Assembly (NCBI GenBank): GCA_036417435.1
Contig: CM070901.1
Location: 6,422,001 to 6,486,000, forward strand
Length of the DNA stretch: 64,000 nt
From: Inia geoffrensis
Lineage: Eukaryota; Chordata; Mammalia; Artiodactyla; Iniidae
Direction: 5' to 3'
Shown piece by piece: positions 11,159 to 22,805 of this stretch. Position 1 is the first letter of the stretch. Each line of letters starts with the position of its first letter. The position numbers and the translations under genes were made by a program. The notes below the pieces were generated by a model that was given only the letters and a program-made list of their open reading frames with translations, was not told the DNA's origin and ran no database searches.

Positions 11159-11230
11159 AAAAGTTATGGAATGTATCACTCGGTTGTTACTAGAGCAGAA
11201 TAGATGTTTATGAAAATGATACTAGGTAAC

Positions 11231-11682
11231 TTTTTTATTACTTTTTTTTTAAATTGGAGTATAGTTGATTTACAATGTTGTGTTAGTTTCAGTCTTACAG
11301 CAAAGTGAATCTGTTATACATTTACATATATCCACTCTTTTTTTTAGATTCTTTTCTGTATAGGCCATTACAGAGTATTGATTTGAGTTCCCTGTGCTAT
11401 ACAGTAGGTCCTTATTAGTTATCTCTTTTATATATAGTAATGTGTATATGTCAATCCCAATCTTCCAATGTATCCCTCCCCCTCTTACCCTCTGGTAACT
11501 ATAAGTTTATTTTCCACATCTGTAACATTATTTCTGTTTTGTAGATAAGTTCATTTGTGCCCCCCTTTCTTTTTAGATTCCACATATAAGTGATATCATA
11601 TGATATTTGTCTTTCTCTGACTTACTTTACTCAGTATGACAATCTCCAAGTCCATCCATGTTGCTGCATATGGCATTATTTC

Positions 11683-11713
<31 letters not shown>

Positions 11714-11919
11714 GCGGTACGCGGGCCTCACCGCTGGGGCCTCTCCCACTGCGGAGCACAGGCTCCAGATGCGCAGGCTCAGCGGCCATGGCCCATGGGC
11801 CCAGCCGCCCCACGGCACGCGGGATCCTCCCGGACCGGGGCATGAACCCGTGGCCCCTGCATCGGCAGTCGGACTCTCAACCACTGTGCCACCAGGGAAG
11901 CCCCTCATTATTTTTTATG
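11231..11919 (-). mobile_element. Older L1 3' end (antisense), split by a CHR SINE
   Basis: The sequence from 11241 ('ttaaattggagtatagttgatttac') through 'cacatataagtgatatcatatg' and 'gacttactttactcagtatgac' is an older L1 3' UTR class than the TTTATTGGAGTATAATTGC type. It is interrupted at 11687 by a SINE and resumes for only a few bases after 11905. Confidence 0.8.
11693..11904 (-). mobile_element. CHR-2-type SINE (antisense), inside L1
   Basis: Poly-T is followed by the full reverse SINE ending ACCAGGGAAGCCCC. TSD TCATTATTTTTT occurs at about 11681-11692 and 11905-11916. It is nested in the older L1, so it inserted later. Confidence 0.92.
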
Positions 11920-11924
11920 AAGAT

Positions 11925-12530
11925 CAAGAACCAGGCTCAATGCCTTCCAGTTGGGAACTAAGCCGAAGAACAAAAACAACAACAGTAATATTGTAGGACT
12001 GGTTTGATGAGGAAACCACTGCCCTTCTCACTGATTACTGAGTGCCACAAGTTGCTCCCTGCTGGAAACACACCCTATAGACTTTCCTGCTACAATGGAA
12101 GAAGCAAGAACTCTACTACACAGATTTCTTTCATCAAGAACTCCAGGATGAGGGAAATCTTTGTGAGTTATATCTCCTGGAGTGTTCAGAACTGAGGTCC
12201 TTTTTAGCTCCAAAATCAAGTTAAGTCTGATTGGCAAAGCCTTGACACATAACTTGAACACCTTAGCTGTAAGGGCTTAGGAGGGAGCATATGGCGTTTT
12301 CACATCCTATGGTGAGTCAGATCTATAACTGAGATCATAAGATGTAGACAGAGGTGGGTCCAGTTATTATTTCTGGGATTTCTTGAGTAGTAGTATAGTA
12401 GTGGTGATGGTAATAATAATAAGATATAAAATTAGGTGTAGGAACTTTAAATAGGTCTGAATAGAAGTGGTTAAAGATGAAATCTTTACCTAGATATGGA
12501 TTATAGGAGAAAGACATTGTTTTCTGGAAT
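11925..12530. other. Unassigned intergenic stretch
   Basis: It is slightly richer in GC than the neighbourhood over 11930-12300, but no gene or family was recognised. A degenerate GTA/GAT/AAT trinucleotide run lies at 12390-12425. Confidence 0.5.
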
Positions 12531-12534
12531 TAAG

Positions 12535-13665
12535 TTTGACATTAGCTGTAGATATTTGTGGTTTTTCTTTGTCAGATTAAAAAAGGTCCCTTCTATTCCA
12601 AGTTTGCTGAGAATTTTGTTTTAAATCATGAATGGATGCTGAATGTTGGCAAATATTTTTCCTCACCTATTGCTATGATCCTTTGTTTTTGTATTTGTTA
12701 ACTGTCTTAAGATAATGAATTACACTGATTAGTTTTCAAATGTTGAACTAGCCTTGCACTCTTAACATAACTCTCCTGATTGTGCTTTTTTGTTTGTTTT
12801 TACATATTATTTAAATTTGCTAGGATTTCATTAAGAAATTTTACATCTATTTTTATGTCATATTGTTCTTTTTATTATTCTTATTTCTGTCTTGTGTGTC
12901 AAAAGATGCTGGCCTCCTCAAGTGAGTTGAGAAGGGCTGCTGTCTCTTAAATTTTCTGAAAGACCTTTTTAAGAACTGGCATTAATTCTTCCTTAAATGT
13001 TTGGTGTAATTCACCAGTGAAGCCATCTATGCCTGACATCTTTTTCAGAAAGGTTTTAGCTACAAATTTAGTAATTAACTATGGAAATGATCTCTGAAAG
13101 TATAGTCTTGTAGCTACAAATTTAGTACTACTCATGTTATCTATTTCTTCTAGGGTGAGTTTAGGTAATTTGAGTCTTTCAAGGAATTGATCCATTTCAT
13201 CTAAGTCACCAAGTAATAATACTATAGATTTCCCTCCCATCTTGATGTAAGTGTATTCTTCAGATTTGATAGGTTGTCTTTTCATTTTCATTTAGTTCAA
13301 AATGTTTTCCATTTTTCTTTGAGACTTCTGCTTTGGTCATTGTAGTATTTCATAGAGTTTTGCTTGCTTTTTAAAATATTTGTAGGTGTATCTGATATCC
13401 TGCTATTTTTTTATGTTTAATTCTCTTTTTGTCAGAGAATATTGTCTGAATAATTTTACTTCTTTGAAATTCAATAAGATTTGTTTAATGACCTAGAATA
13501 TGATCTAGCTTGCTAGACAAGGGCATTGCTAAATCATGTGGGTCAAGTCTTCCTTGTGTATTACAGTTTTATGATGTGGAGGATATTTAGAATCCGGGTA
13601 TTCTGCCTCTAAATGCCAGTAGTTTATAACAATTATTTTGTAACCAAGTTTTCCTCAGAAATTTT
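12535..13665 (-). mobile_element. Old L1M ORF2 fragment (antisense)
   Basis: It reads in antisense as L1 ORF2 reverse-transcriptase and linker regions, heavily decayed. The minus frame at 13079-13291 preserves a recognisable patch, 'DLDEMDQFLERLKLPKLT', which corresponds to the 'ME.FLE..NLP.L..EE' segment seen intact in the younger L1 at 36078-36566. Confidence 0.75.
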
Positions 13666-13874
13666 TAGATGCCTGTTGGGGGCAGCAATGCTTCCTATTA
13701 AAAGTAACTAATTTAAAGAATCATGGGTTATATTCTTTCCCCTCCGTGTATCAGCTTGGATTTTTCTCCCTCTTTCTTAGCTCTGTAGTTCTTCCAGGCT
13801 ACTTTGTAGCAATTTGATTCTAAAGCATTACCTTCCACTGGCACCCAGAGGTCTGGGGGAGCTTCAAGCTCCCA

Positions 13875-14369
13875 ATGGATTCATCTGAGGTTAACCCAAC
13901 CTGGAGCCTGGAGTCTCCTCAAATGTCCATCGATGAAAATTCCCAGGCAATTCCAGTTGCCTCTCAAACTATGTCTGAACTGTTAATAAAGAACCTCAGT
14001 AACTTGACTCTCAACCCTAGTATCAAATTGCCCTTCATTCTACCACAATGTCTACCTCAACCAACTGGGCAGTTACTTGGTGAAAACATACCCTGTAGGA
14101 GAGGGGTGAGGACCATGTTAACTGATCAGAGAGATAAGATGGAGCAGCTGATTCAGTCTATTAAAAAGCGCTACTGCAAAGGAGTTTCTCCATCTTACTC
14201 TCAAAGAGAACCACTGCAGAACGACGTTGAGACTCCCTCAAGAGTGCAAAGATTTAGATGCAGCTGTCGTTTTTGCCGGTCTTGTAGAGATCCTTCTGAG
14301 GATAATTATGAGAATTATTACACCAATAAGTATTACAGTAATTATAACACAGAGTTGGATGAGCCATAA
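13875..14369 (+). CDS. DPPA3: Intact DPPA3-like ORF (STELLA/PGC7 retrocopy)
   Basis: This is a 164-codon frame with no stop or frameshift, close to the 159 residues of human DPPA3. DPPA3 is a maternal/germ-cell nuclear protein that protects DNA methylation in the zygote and binds UHRF1. Visible conserved blocks are the N-terminus (residues 1-17), 'LIKNLSNLTLNPS' (37-49), 'RRGVRT' (75-80; the VRT motif is the known UHRF1 PHD contact), 'QRDKMEQLI' (85-93), a C-x-C-x2-C-x2-C cluster (C129, C131, C134, C137), then 'RDPSEDN'. The tail (142-164) is rich in Tyr and Asn, with repeated AATTAT-type codons. The start context has C at -3 and G at +4. Upstream DNA shows no recognised promoter. It could be a functional retrogene or simply a young pseudogene; the sequence alone does not decide. 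Confidence 0.82.
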   Translation: MDSSEVNPTWSLESPQMSIDENSQAIPVASQTMSELLIKNLSNLTLNPSIKLPFILPQCLPQPTGQLLGENIPCRRGVRTMLTDQRDKMEQLIQSIKKRYCKGVSPSYSQREPLQNDVETPSRVQRFRCSCRFCRSCRDPSEDNYENYYTNKYYSNYNTELDEP

Positions 14370-14669
14370 ACCTCATTCTTGTACCATTTTTTCTTGCAGG
14401 TAATTTTAGGATCATTATGAAGCAGCTTGGGAAAGATTGTGTACCAATATTTTGATAACCTATATTATAAGTTCTGGGATGTCTTTTTTTCTTGCATCTC
14501 TTTTCTACCTTAATACAGTAACTTATAAGGAATCTATGTAGCTTGCATTTGAATGACTTGAATATACTTTAGTTCCACTTTGTGAGACAAATTAACTTGT
14601 GTGGAAGGAATGTGAAGAAAACATTGGGTGGCTTGGCCACAGCATTGTTAGAAAAGCATGTTGAATTGT

Positions 14670-14704
14670 AATAAAAATTTTTGATGTCCTATTTCAAAAA
14701 AAAA
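14670..14704 (+). promoter_or_regulatory. Polyadenylation signal and A-tail of the DPPA3 retrocopy
   Basis: AATAAA at 14670-14675 lies 20 nt before the A-run at 14696-14704. This spacing marks the original mRNA cleavage site and the end of the retrocopy. Confidence 0.8.
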
Positions 14705-14891
14705 GAAACATGAATATTACAATATTTCATAAATTAGGTATTTTAGATTTACTTGTTCTCAATCCTATTTAAACCATCATAAAATGTGATAATTATTAAT
14801 TCATTTTACTTTAGTCAAATGTTAAAAATGTAAAATTCAGGATAAAATTACTTAGTAAATAGGTGTTTTAACGTAGTGTTCTCTGTGGATA

Positions 14892-15056
14892 TGTGTGTGT
14901 GTGTATGTGTGTGTGTGTGTATGTGTGTATGTGTGTATGTGTGTCTGTACGTGTATGTATATGTTGTGTGTATTTATGTGTGTGTGTATGTGTGTGTGTG
15001 TGTGCGTGTATGTGTGTGTGTGTATGTGTGTGTGTGTATATGTATGTGTGTGTATG
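14892..15056. repeat. (TG)n/(TATG)n microsatellite
   Basis: About 165 bp of TG dinucleotides broken by TATG and occasional C or A changes. The long cysteine/valine ORFs on both strands here are artefacts of the repeat. Confidence 0.95.
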
Positions 15057-15060
15057 TACA

Positions 15061-15995
15061 CTAGTATATGTTAATCATTGTCCATATTGGATATTTTGTT
15101 TTGTCTTTCATTGTATTCTTCTATATTTGCAGAGTTAATAACATCTGCACAAGAATTGCAAAGAAATTCCTTCCTCATATTTATAACTTTTTTTGTGATG
15201 AAATTGATGTGGATCCCTTAATGGAAATAATTACTTCTTAGTTTTTATCCAAGGGAATGTGGCCTGAGCAAGTGTCTCTTGATTGGTGGTTGTGGACGAA
15301 GTGTGAACCCTTTGAAAATCACTTAATAATGGTAGCTTTTGAGGTAGCAATTTTGACCACCTGCACTGGACCATCTGGACCCATCATTATTTCTGCTCTG
15401 TGAAGTAAGTTGTCATTATGGTTCACACAAACATATTTCTGTTTTCTCATAACTAGAACAGTTCACCTGGGACAAAAAATAGGAGAAATCTACTGTACAG
15501 AAATCCTTCATGCAGAGAGGATAGCTTGATTAAATATTATTATTAATGGAATTAAAAAATTTTTCTCTTATTTTTCTGTCCAATAAATTCTGTTCCTATT
15601 TCCTTTACTGATATAGAGGACTGTGATTTGAAAAGTCACAAACAGTTCATCCCTTGGTTGAGATAAGTACACCTTCATAGCTTGTTGTATCAACTTTGTA
15701 CTCATAAAGTTGGTAATAACTATTTGTAACTGACTGATAATAAGTGATAGACATTTTTTTTGGTAACTTTCTCAAATTTAAACTACATAAAGTAGTAAGG
15801 ACAAGGTCCCTGGTAAATATATAAATCATTTTTTAAAATATAGGTTCAATTGAACCACTTTTTCTCAACTTCTCTAATAAATCAGACAACCCAAATCAAC
15901 ATTATTATGTCAAATTCTTCTTTGCACTCCAATAAATATCAGCACGTTCCACAAAACCAGTTAGTAGTAAGAGTATTACTCCTACTAAAACGTAC
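15061..15995. other. Unassigned AT-rich intergenic DNA
   Basis: No gene, RNA or clear repeat was recognised. Confidence 0.5.
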
Positions 15996-15999
15996 TTTC

Positions 16000-16115
16000 T
16001 TAAGGGCTTGCTTTGTGCTAGATACAATGCTTTATTATCTAATTTAATTTAATCTTCCCGATAAAAACATGGGTTGATGCTATTTCCAGCAAATGGAAGA
16101 CCTAGAAACTGTCTC
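16000..16115 (+). mobile_element. Possible MIR remnant
   Basis: 'gctttgtgctagatacaatgc', 'atttaatcttcccgataaa' and 'gcaaatggaagacctagaaac' fall in MIR core order. It is weakly conserved and tentative. Confidence 0.45.
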
Positions 16116-16189
16116 AAAAGTTTCCATTCTTCAATAATTCTATTTTATTCTCAAAGAGTAGAAATTAGTCTAGTTTAGGAGGCTGTGAG

Positions 16190-17500
16190 TATGAAAAGTA
16201 TATCCAAGGAAGTGATAACAGAATGTGCAAAGTATGAATGCAGCCTGGCTTCTTTACTGGTCCGTAAGGAGATCTATAAATGGTTAGAGGATAAAATGCA
16301 AAGAACACAGTTACAAAGAGTGAAGCTGTGTTGATACTTAGGGGCAAAATCAGGGAGGGCTTTGCAAATGACACTGAGAAGTCTGGACTTACCCATGAGA
16401 GCATCAGGGAATCACTGAAGGATTTAAGGCAGACAAATAATATCCTTATAATGCTTAAGAAAATTTTATTCTGCTTTTATGCTTAATGTATTATAAGACT
16501 GTAAGACTGGAAACAGAATGACCATTTATGAAACTGACCCTATATTAAAGTTGCTTGATGGCCATGTCCTGCATTTGAATCATAGAATCACAGCGTCTTT
16601 TGTGGTTTATTAGAAAGTAAGATTTAACAATAACACCCCAGTTTCTGCATAGGAGATTTGACAATTTCTGTTTATTGCTTTGTCAAGGGCTTAACCTAGG
16701 AAAAATTTGGAGGGCACTGCAGTTTGAAGACTTTGGATAAATTTATCTACGTTATACTTCTTCCTCTTGTGTAGAACTCTAGGCTGTGACCAGTTTCCGC
16801 ATACAGCTTTCTTTCAAAACGTCTTTCCCTATGAGAACTTAAGGATGTGAAAGTCCAGTTTTCCTCTGGGTCTATGCCCCCATTCCTTTAAGGAAGAAAA
16901 TCTTTCCCACTCTCCTTTATGTGCTTCCTGCTTGGGGAAGGCAGCAGGCAAACCCTACTTCATCCAGTACTGTTGATTGTGTAAGTGTGTCTGTTCTACA
17001 GCATAAAGGAATTCAAGTCTTGTCCCCATTTGCCTGTGCTTTGTCTGTTCTTACCACCTGACCACACCTATCAAGCCTCTGTGTTAGTGGAATTCTTGTA
17101 AAGTCTTTCCAGTTATTTTTCTCGGGCATTGCTGTCCATCAGGAGGGTAAATTGTGACTCAGTCTTGGCATGATTTTGTAGCTTTGTCTGATATATACCA
17201 CGCAAGATGTATCTAGTTTCAAGCGGCTGTGCAGATTCGTCCATTTTTTGTACATAATGTGAGTCATTTAATGGAGATAAGAATTTGAGAGGTATAATTA
17301 GCACTTAAAACCAAGGCATTACACTATTCAGAACTTTTCCCCCCTATACTTTCAATGTCTTCTTTACCACTCTTTTCTTCTGTTCAGCTTACAGACATAT
17401 ATAAAATTTCTCTATCTGAAAATCTTAGTTCTATATTGGCCTTGTGATCCTACTTTTCCATCTTTCTTCATTATTTCATCATCAAGATTCTTCAAAACAT
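16190..17500. other. Unassigned stretch, perhaps old repeat at its left end
   Basis: 16190-16440 ('gggagggctttgcaaatgac' to 'gaaggatttaaggcag') has the look of an old interspersed repeat, but I cannot name it. 16750-17300 is richer in GC and holds a 63-codon minus frame at 17113-17304 with no recognisable protein. Confidence 0.4.
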
Positions 17501-17506
17501 AGTGTC

Positions 17507-17718
17507 GGGCTTCCCTGGTGGCGCAGTGGTTAAGAGTCCGCCTGCCGATGCAGGGAACATGGGTTCGTGCCCCAGTCCAGGAAGATCCCACATGCCGTGG
17601 AGCGGCTGGGCCCGTGAGCCATGGCCGCTGAGCCTGCGCGTCCGGAACCTGTGCTCCGCAACGGGAGAGGCCACAGCAGTGAGAGGCCCATGTACCACAA
17701 AAAAAAAAAAAAAAAAAA
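17507..17718 (+). mobile_element. CHR-2-type SINE
   Basis: Full-length SINE with an 18-20 bp A-tail. Only a short flanking match (AGTGTC at 17501-17506 and 17718-17723) is visible as TSD. Confidence 0.92.
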
Positions 17719-17723
17719 GTGTC

Positions 17724-18089
17724 AATTCCATACGTCTGTTCAACAATCTCATCTTCATTTTTCTACCCATGAATACCAGAAATCTACCCAATAATTCCAT
17801 TGAATACTATCCGCAAGGCAACCATAACATCCACTTCTTGTTTTTGTTCAATCTCATTCATCTGAAATTGACTTCTCAGGCCCTGGGATTTCTCCAGCCC
17901 TTACTTATATAATCTGTCTTGCCATTTAATCACATTCCATTATTCTTACTTTTTTGTAAGCAACTGATTACATCTGCAGTGATGGGGTCTCTTCTATTTT
18001 TATGCTACTTTATTGATGATCAAAGTGATCTATTTAATCTCAGAGAGACTTAGCCAATCAATGAGATGTTAGAGGATTCTAGCCTAAAT
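17724..18089. other. Unassigned spacer between two CHR SINEs
   Basis: No gene or repeat was recognised. Confidence 0.5.
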
Positions 18090-18101
18090 AAAAGATCTCA
18101 A

Positions 18102-18309
18102 GGGCTTTCCTGGTGGCGCAGTGGTTGAGAGTCCGCCTGCCGATTCAGGGGACACGGGTTCGTGCCCCGGTCCGGGAAGATCCCACATGCTGTGGAGCGG
18201 CTGGGCCCATGAGCCATGGCCGCTGAGCCTGCATGTCCGGAGCCTGTGCTCCTCAATGGGAGAGGCCACACAGTGAGAGGCCCACATACTGCAAAAAAAA
18301 AAAAAAAAA
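18102..18309 (+). mobile_element. CHR-2-type SINE
   Basis: Full-length SINE in the same orientation as the copy 380 bp upstream. TSD AAAAGATCTCAAG occurs at 18090-18102 and 18309-18321 (13 bp, perfect). Confidence 0.93.
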
Positions 18310-18321
18310 AAAGATCTCAAG

Positions 18322-18875
18322 TATCTTCCTCACACAGAATTTCACTTTCAGATGTCTTAATCACAGGTATCATTATTGCCTATGGTTTGCTCAGCAGAAG
18401 CCTTGAGAGGTTTTAAAGGTTGTATTTCTAAAGCACTGCCTCTGTTTGGCTTCTGGTACAACGTATTCTGCCTTATCTCCTACTATCTCTCATCATTAAT
18501 TTATAATCCCTGGATTCAAAATTTAACAATATGCTTTCTTTGTTTGCTTCTTACATATTGCTACATCCCATGTTCCTCCCTAAAACCTTTTTCTTATCCT
18601 GTTCTAACACACCCTTCACTTTTGAACTTGTTCTCTCCCATGTTGTCAAATACCATCTCTTTGTAGGTGATTTTAGATCACTTATTTAGCCCATAGCATC
18701 TTCAAAAGTTTTGTCCTCTATATCAGAGTGCTTACTTGACAACTCCACTAAAAATTCCACAGATATCTCTTTACTATTCCTGTCTTTCTTTTCTCGATTA
18801 CATGCTTTTCTTCATCCAGTCATTCAGGAAATAAACTTGTGAGTTATATTTAATCTTTACTTTGCTTTACCCCTA
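18322..18875. other. Unassigned stretch, perhaps the start of an L2
   Basis: A pyrimidine-rich sequence that may be the upstream part of the following L2. No gene was recognised. Confidence 0.4.
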
Positions 18876-18879
18876 ATGC

Positions 18880-19485
18880 CACATGTTCTAAGGTTTGTAT
18901 TTTTGTACCTTTTGTTCATTTGTTCGGTTCCAACTCCACAGCTAATGCCTTAGTTCAGACTCTCATTTTCTTTTCTCTCAACTATTGTCATAGTTTCCGA
19001 AATTGTTCCTCTGCCTCTTAAATTTCTTTGTTTGTTCTCTCCATGGCAGCCAGGGTAATCTTTCTAAAATGCAAGATTTCCCATATTACTCTGTTGCTCA
19101 AATATCTTCACAATTTCTTACAGTATAAAACTCAAAACTGTTAGTGCATTGTACCTTCTGTGATCTGGGTGTTCAAAATGCCCAGGACTTTAATTGCTTT
19201 ATCCCAAACCTCTCCAATTCAACCTTATCCAAATATTTATAGTTCTGCAGGGCACCATATTTTGTGGCTCAAGTGATTTTGGGGGTTATCCTTCATTTCA
19301 AAAATGACTTTGTTTACTGACCAGCAACCTCTCATCCACCAGCATTCAACTAATTTGCTACCTTTCCTGAACTCGTCAAATGAAATGATTAATTTCTCCT
19401 TTGGGACCTCACTATTTCCTGTACATTCTACCCCTAAAACATCTAGCAAATTTATTTATTTTCATATCTGTCTCACTCTATAATC
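18880..19485 (+). mobile_element. L2 LINE 3' fragment
   Basis: The order 'gccagggtaatctttctaaaatgcaagatttcc', 'ttacagtataaaactcaaaactg', 'gtgatctggg', 'cctctccaattcaacctt' and 'atatctgtctcactctata' follows the L2 3' region. It is diverged and non-coding. Confidence 0.65.
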
Positions 19486-22400
19486 AGTCAAATGAGTTCA
19501 GGCAGTCCGTCAGCAAATATTTAATGAGAATTTTCTTTGATGGGACTAGGATCTATGAAGACAAGTAAGACAAACTTTTGGGAATCATAATCTTAAAAGT
19601 TTTTTTTTTTTTTCTGCGCTATTCAAAGGATCAATCACACGATTGTAGCAGACTTTAGAAACATTATATCTATATCTATCTATCTATCTGGAAGATTCAG
19701 TAAAATTGATTAAGTTGGTAAATAATTAAATGATTTATTGGCAAATAATTATATTCATAAATAAAATAACATGCTCCCAATTTCTCTATATATACCTTAA
19801 TCTGTCTACTGTTTAAGGTTAATTCCCACCATGGAACTTTCCTCAGTTACTTCACCAGGTCTGGAATCACAATCTAGCTATGCTGTTGTCTGTGTTGTCT
19901 AGGCTTCTATTAAGGTTTCTAAGTTTTGGGGTAGTGATCCCCATTTCATAGGCTTATTGTGCAGACTTGGGGAGATAACTGTATGTAAATCCCAGTTCAT
20001 ATTAGGTTCATAATGCATTTTTGGTTGCTTTAGTTCCCAAATTATAAGGTGTTTGTTCCACCCATTGTGGCCTTTAGCAATTTTTTGCTTCTATTTTATT
20101 TCTATGAGTATTTCTTAGTTCTATGAATAGCAAATTTACTCCTAGGATGACTAAACTTTTATTTCTTTACTCCTGCCATTGTCTCACACAGTGCCTTATA
20201 TTTCAAGGTTGCTTAAGTCATTTATTTGTGGAATGAACATATTTAGTCTACATATGCTAACCCCTTCACTTTATAAACTACAAACACTCCTATCATGGAT
20301 ACACACAGACACAACTCACACATGTGAGGCTCCTGAATAAAGAATTCTTCTACTGGATTATGAATTCTTCCACTGGCTTGTGAAATCATTTACATTTTTT
20401 TTAATGCTTATTTTTTTTTTGTTAATAGGAGGGAGAAAATTGTGTTCACATAATGAGAAAAAAAACCCTAAAATATCCAGAAAAATGTAATCAAGAAGAA
20501 CAGGAATTATACAAGGAATATATAAAATTTTAGTTAAAAATTATAGAATAGAAATGGAACAAACAGAAAGATATACCATGTTCCTATATGAGTATGTAGA
20601 TTATCATAAATATGCAGTTGTTTATATCCAGTTGGGGTGATGGAAGTTGGAGAAATAGAGCATTCTGGTCAATTATTAACATTGTTATACAGTGTTTTAC
20701 TTCTTTATTTTCTAAAAAGAATAATATGGAATGTGCTGGGTTGTAAAACAGTGCATTATGAAAGTCCTCATATAGAAGCTAAGCTACAAACCCCTGGAGA
20801 TGTAATAGAAGAAAAGACAGCACAGGGGTAAATAGGACCACATGACCCTCAAAATCTTTCTCAAAGAAAGTAATACTATGATTTTATCAAGGCTCAAAGA
20901 TTGTTCTATGAGCCAATAGCATTGTTATCTAAACTCGTATTCTTTTCCTAAAAGTTTATACCAGTGAAAACTAAGTTTAAATTTCTCAAACCTGAAGGAA
21001 GAAAGTACTTTCTTTGCAAAGAAATGTCCCTCATACCTTTAAGTTTTTATAGAACTAATAAAAATCGAGTTTTGAGGAGCAAGTTGGTCCCAGGAATAAT
21101 ATTATGTAATTGGGTATCTTTTTAGCCATGACACACATTTTCTAAACTTTTATATAGAGAGACTAAAGAGTATTTCCTTTTGATTCAGTCTCTCACTTCA
21201 AATTTTCGACCCAATGAAACTTGTTTAAGAAGAGAGAAACTAAAACATATTTCCTACATACGACAAGTTTAGAACACTAGATATTGTTCCAAGGACAGTT
21301 TTGTTTCCAGGTTAGAATTAACAGCTCATGTACAATATGATCAATCTCTAATAAAATTAATACAGTATCTTTTTCTTCTTAGATAAAGTGTTTCCCTTCT
21401 TCAGCTCCTGATAAGCAGAATTTGCCCTCTGAACAGTTCTGTTTCACTTCACTAGGAAGCTGAGTGGTCCCTTCACACCCCAACTTTAAGTCAGCCACCA
21501 TAGTCCCCAGGTACTAATTCAGCCCTGGAACAGCTCCTTGAAAGCGAATGAAGCTCAAGTATATTCATAACAGTTCCAACAAAGTCCCATGAATCCACTT
21601 ACATTGCTTAGGCAACACACTTTTAAAAGGAGGACTTATTTTTAGTACATGGAACTCCCGCCTTTTCAAAGGATCCATACTGTGTGGGATTGAAGTAGAT
21701 GAAAAAGAGCTTTCTTCTCCCCAACTGCACACTTCATGAAGATGCAACATCACAAAGATTATGTTTAAAATGTTTTTTAAGTGCATTTTATGAGTATTGA
21801 ATATAAAATGTTCTTTCTTGTTGCAAAATCACACCACTACTGCTGTTCCTATTCCATGACTATTACAATTAGTATGACTACTCATGCATTTAGTGTGCGT
21901 CTGCTGCCACCAGACACCACTATCACAGTCATCCTTTCAAAAACTGGTAAGCTGAGACAAAGAGGTTAAGTACGACAGAAAAGATTACACAAAACTGGTA
22001 CACAGCATCTCTTTAAATCAAGAGAGAATCAGAAAACATGATACAGAGATTGGCCTTTTACTTTGGTTCTTCACAAGTTGGCCACTCTTAGTGTAAATAT
22101 CAATGGAGAACCAGCTTGTTTTTTGGCTTCCAAATGCATTCAGCTTCTCTGATGGGTAGTTTGGGGGTATTGCCACCCTACTAGTGCCACCAGTGTAACT
22201 GTGCTGTGTATAATCTCCCACTTAAGTCAAGATGAGCTTTTTATTTGAGAGAGAGAGAGAAAAGAATCTCTAAAATAGTCTGTATCAGTAAACCCTATTA
22301 ATAGTATTGTTTCAAAAATAATTATGTCCTTTAATACTTATGAATACTATGTTCCAGTTTAAAAAGCAGAAAAGAGAGAAATGCAGCTTCCTAGCATTTA

Positions 22401-22640
22401 GAAATCACTAGATGTTACCATGCATTTCACTTTGGTACAGTAGGTATGAAAACCTAAGTGTCACAAAAACTAAGGCCAATAAATATCTACAAACTAAAAG
22501 GGATGTTTGTTTATATATTAAAAATAATAATGCAGTATTAGCAAAGATATTTTTTTACAACCAGTGATGAGTGTATACAGATTCAAAATATATTGGTAGA
22601 GAAATTAATTCAGTTTTAGAAACATTTTAAGAAATCTGGT
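19486..22640. other. Unassigned AT-rich intergenic DNA (3.1 kb)
   Basis: No gene or structured RNA was recognised. It contains a TATC run (19668-19690), a short duplicated 'gaattcttc(t/c)actgg' at 20341-20376, and a GA run at 22245-22260. Minus frames at 21565-21786 and 22018-22221 have no recognisable product. Confidence 0.5.
19664..19690. repeat. (TATC)n microsatellite
   Basis: About six TATC units, the first ones degenerate. Confidence 0.85.
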
Positions 22641-22649
22641 CATAAAGTG

Positions 22650-22805
22650 GCTAAGGTTGAGCAGTTTCAATGTAGATTACATGTAAATCACAGTTCTAAA
22701 TTACTACCTGTATAAACTTTGATAAACTACTATACCTCTCTAAAATGGGGATAATCACAGTGTTGCCTTAAATATCCTGTGAACCAATTTATGTAAAGCA
22801 ATACA
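22650..22805 (+). mobile_element. MIR SINE remnant
   Basis: 'actatacctctctaaaatggggataatcacagtg' through 'tatgtaaag' is a good match in order to the MIR segment 'acctctctg..cctcatctgtaaaatggggataat'. Confidence 0.72.

Larger units (their letters stand above)
13725..14704 (+). mobile_element. DPPA3: DPPA3 processed retrocopy (mRNA-derived)
   Basis: This is a continuous intronless copy of a DPPA3 mRNA: about 150 nt of presumed 5' UTR, the complete coding region, a 3' UTR of about 325 nt, AATAAA at 14670-14675 and an A-run at 14696-14704, some 20 nt after the signal. A probable TSD is AAAGAATCATG at about 13714-13724 and AAAGAAACATG at about 14702-14712 (one mismatch, overlapping the A-run). 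DPPA3 normally has four exons, so the absence of introns plus the tail shows L1-mediated retroposition. It sits just right of an old L1. The exact 5' boundary is inferred from the TSD candidate only. Confidence 0.85.

Noticed and set aside
14852..15138. Long Cys/Val- and His/Thr-rich ORFs on both strands
   Set aside because: They are translations of the (TG)n microsatellite.
17113..17304. 63-codon minus-strand frame, considered as a pseudo-exon
   Set aside because: No recognisable protein motif, no splice context or neighbouring exon, and a length expected by chance.
21565..22221. Two minus-strand frames (73 and 67 codons), considered as linked exons
   Set aside because: No similarity to known proteins and no consistent splice sites seen. 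Left as unassigned.
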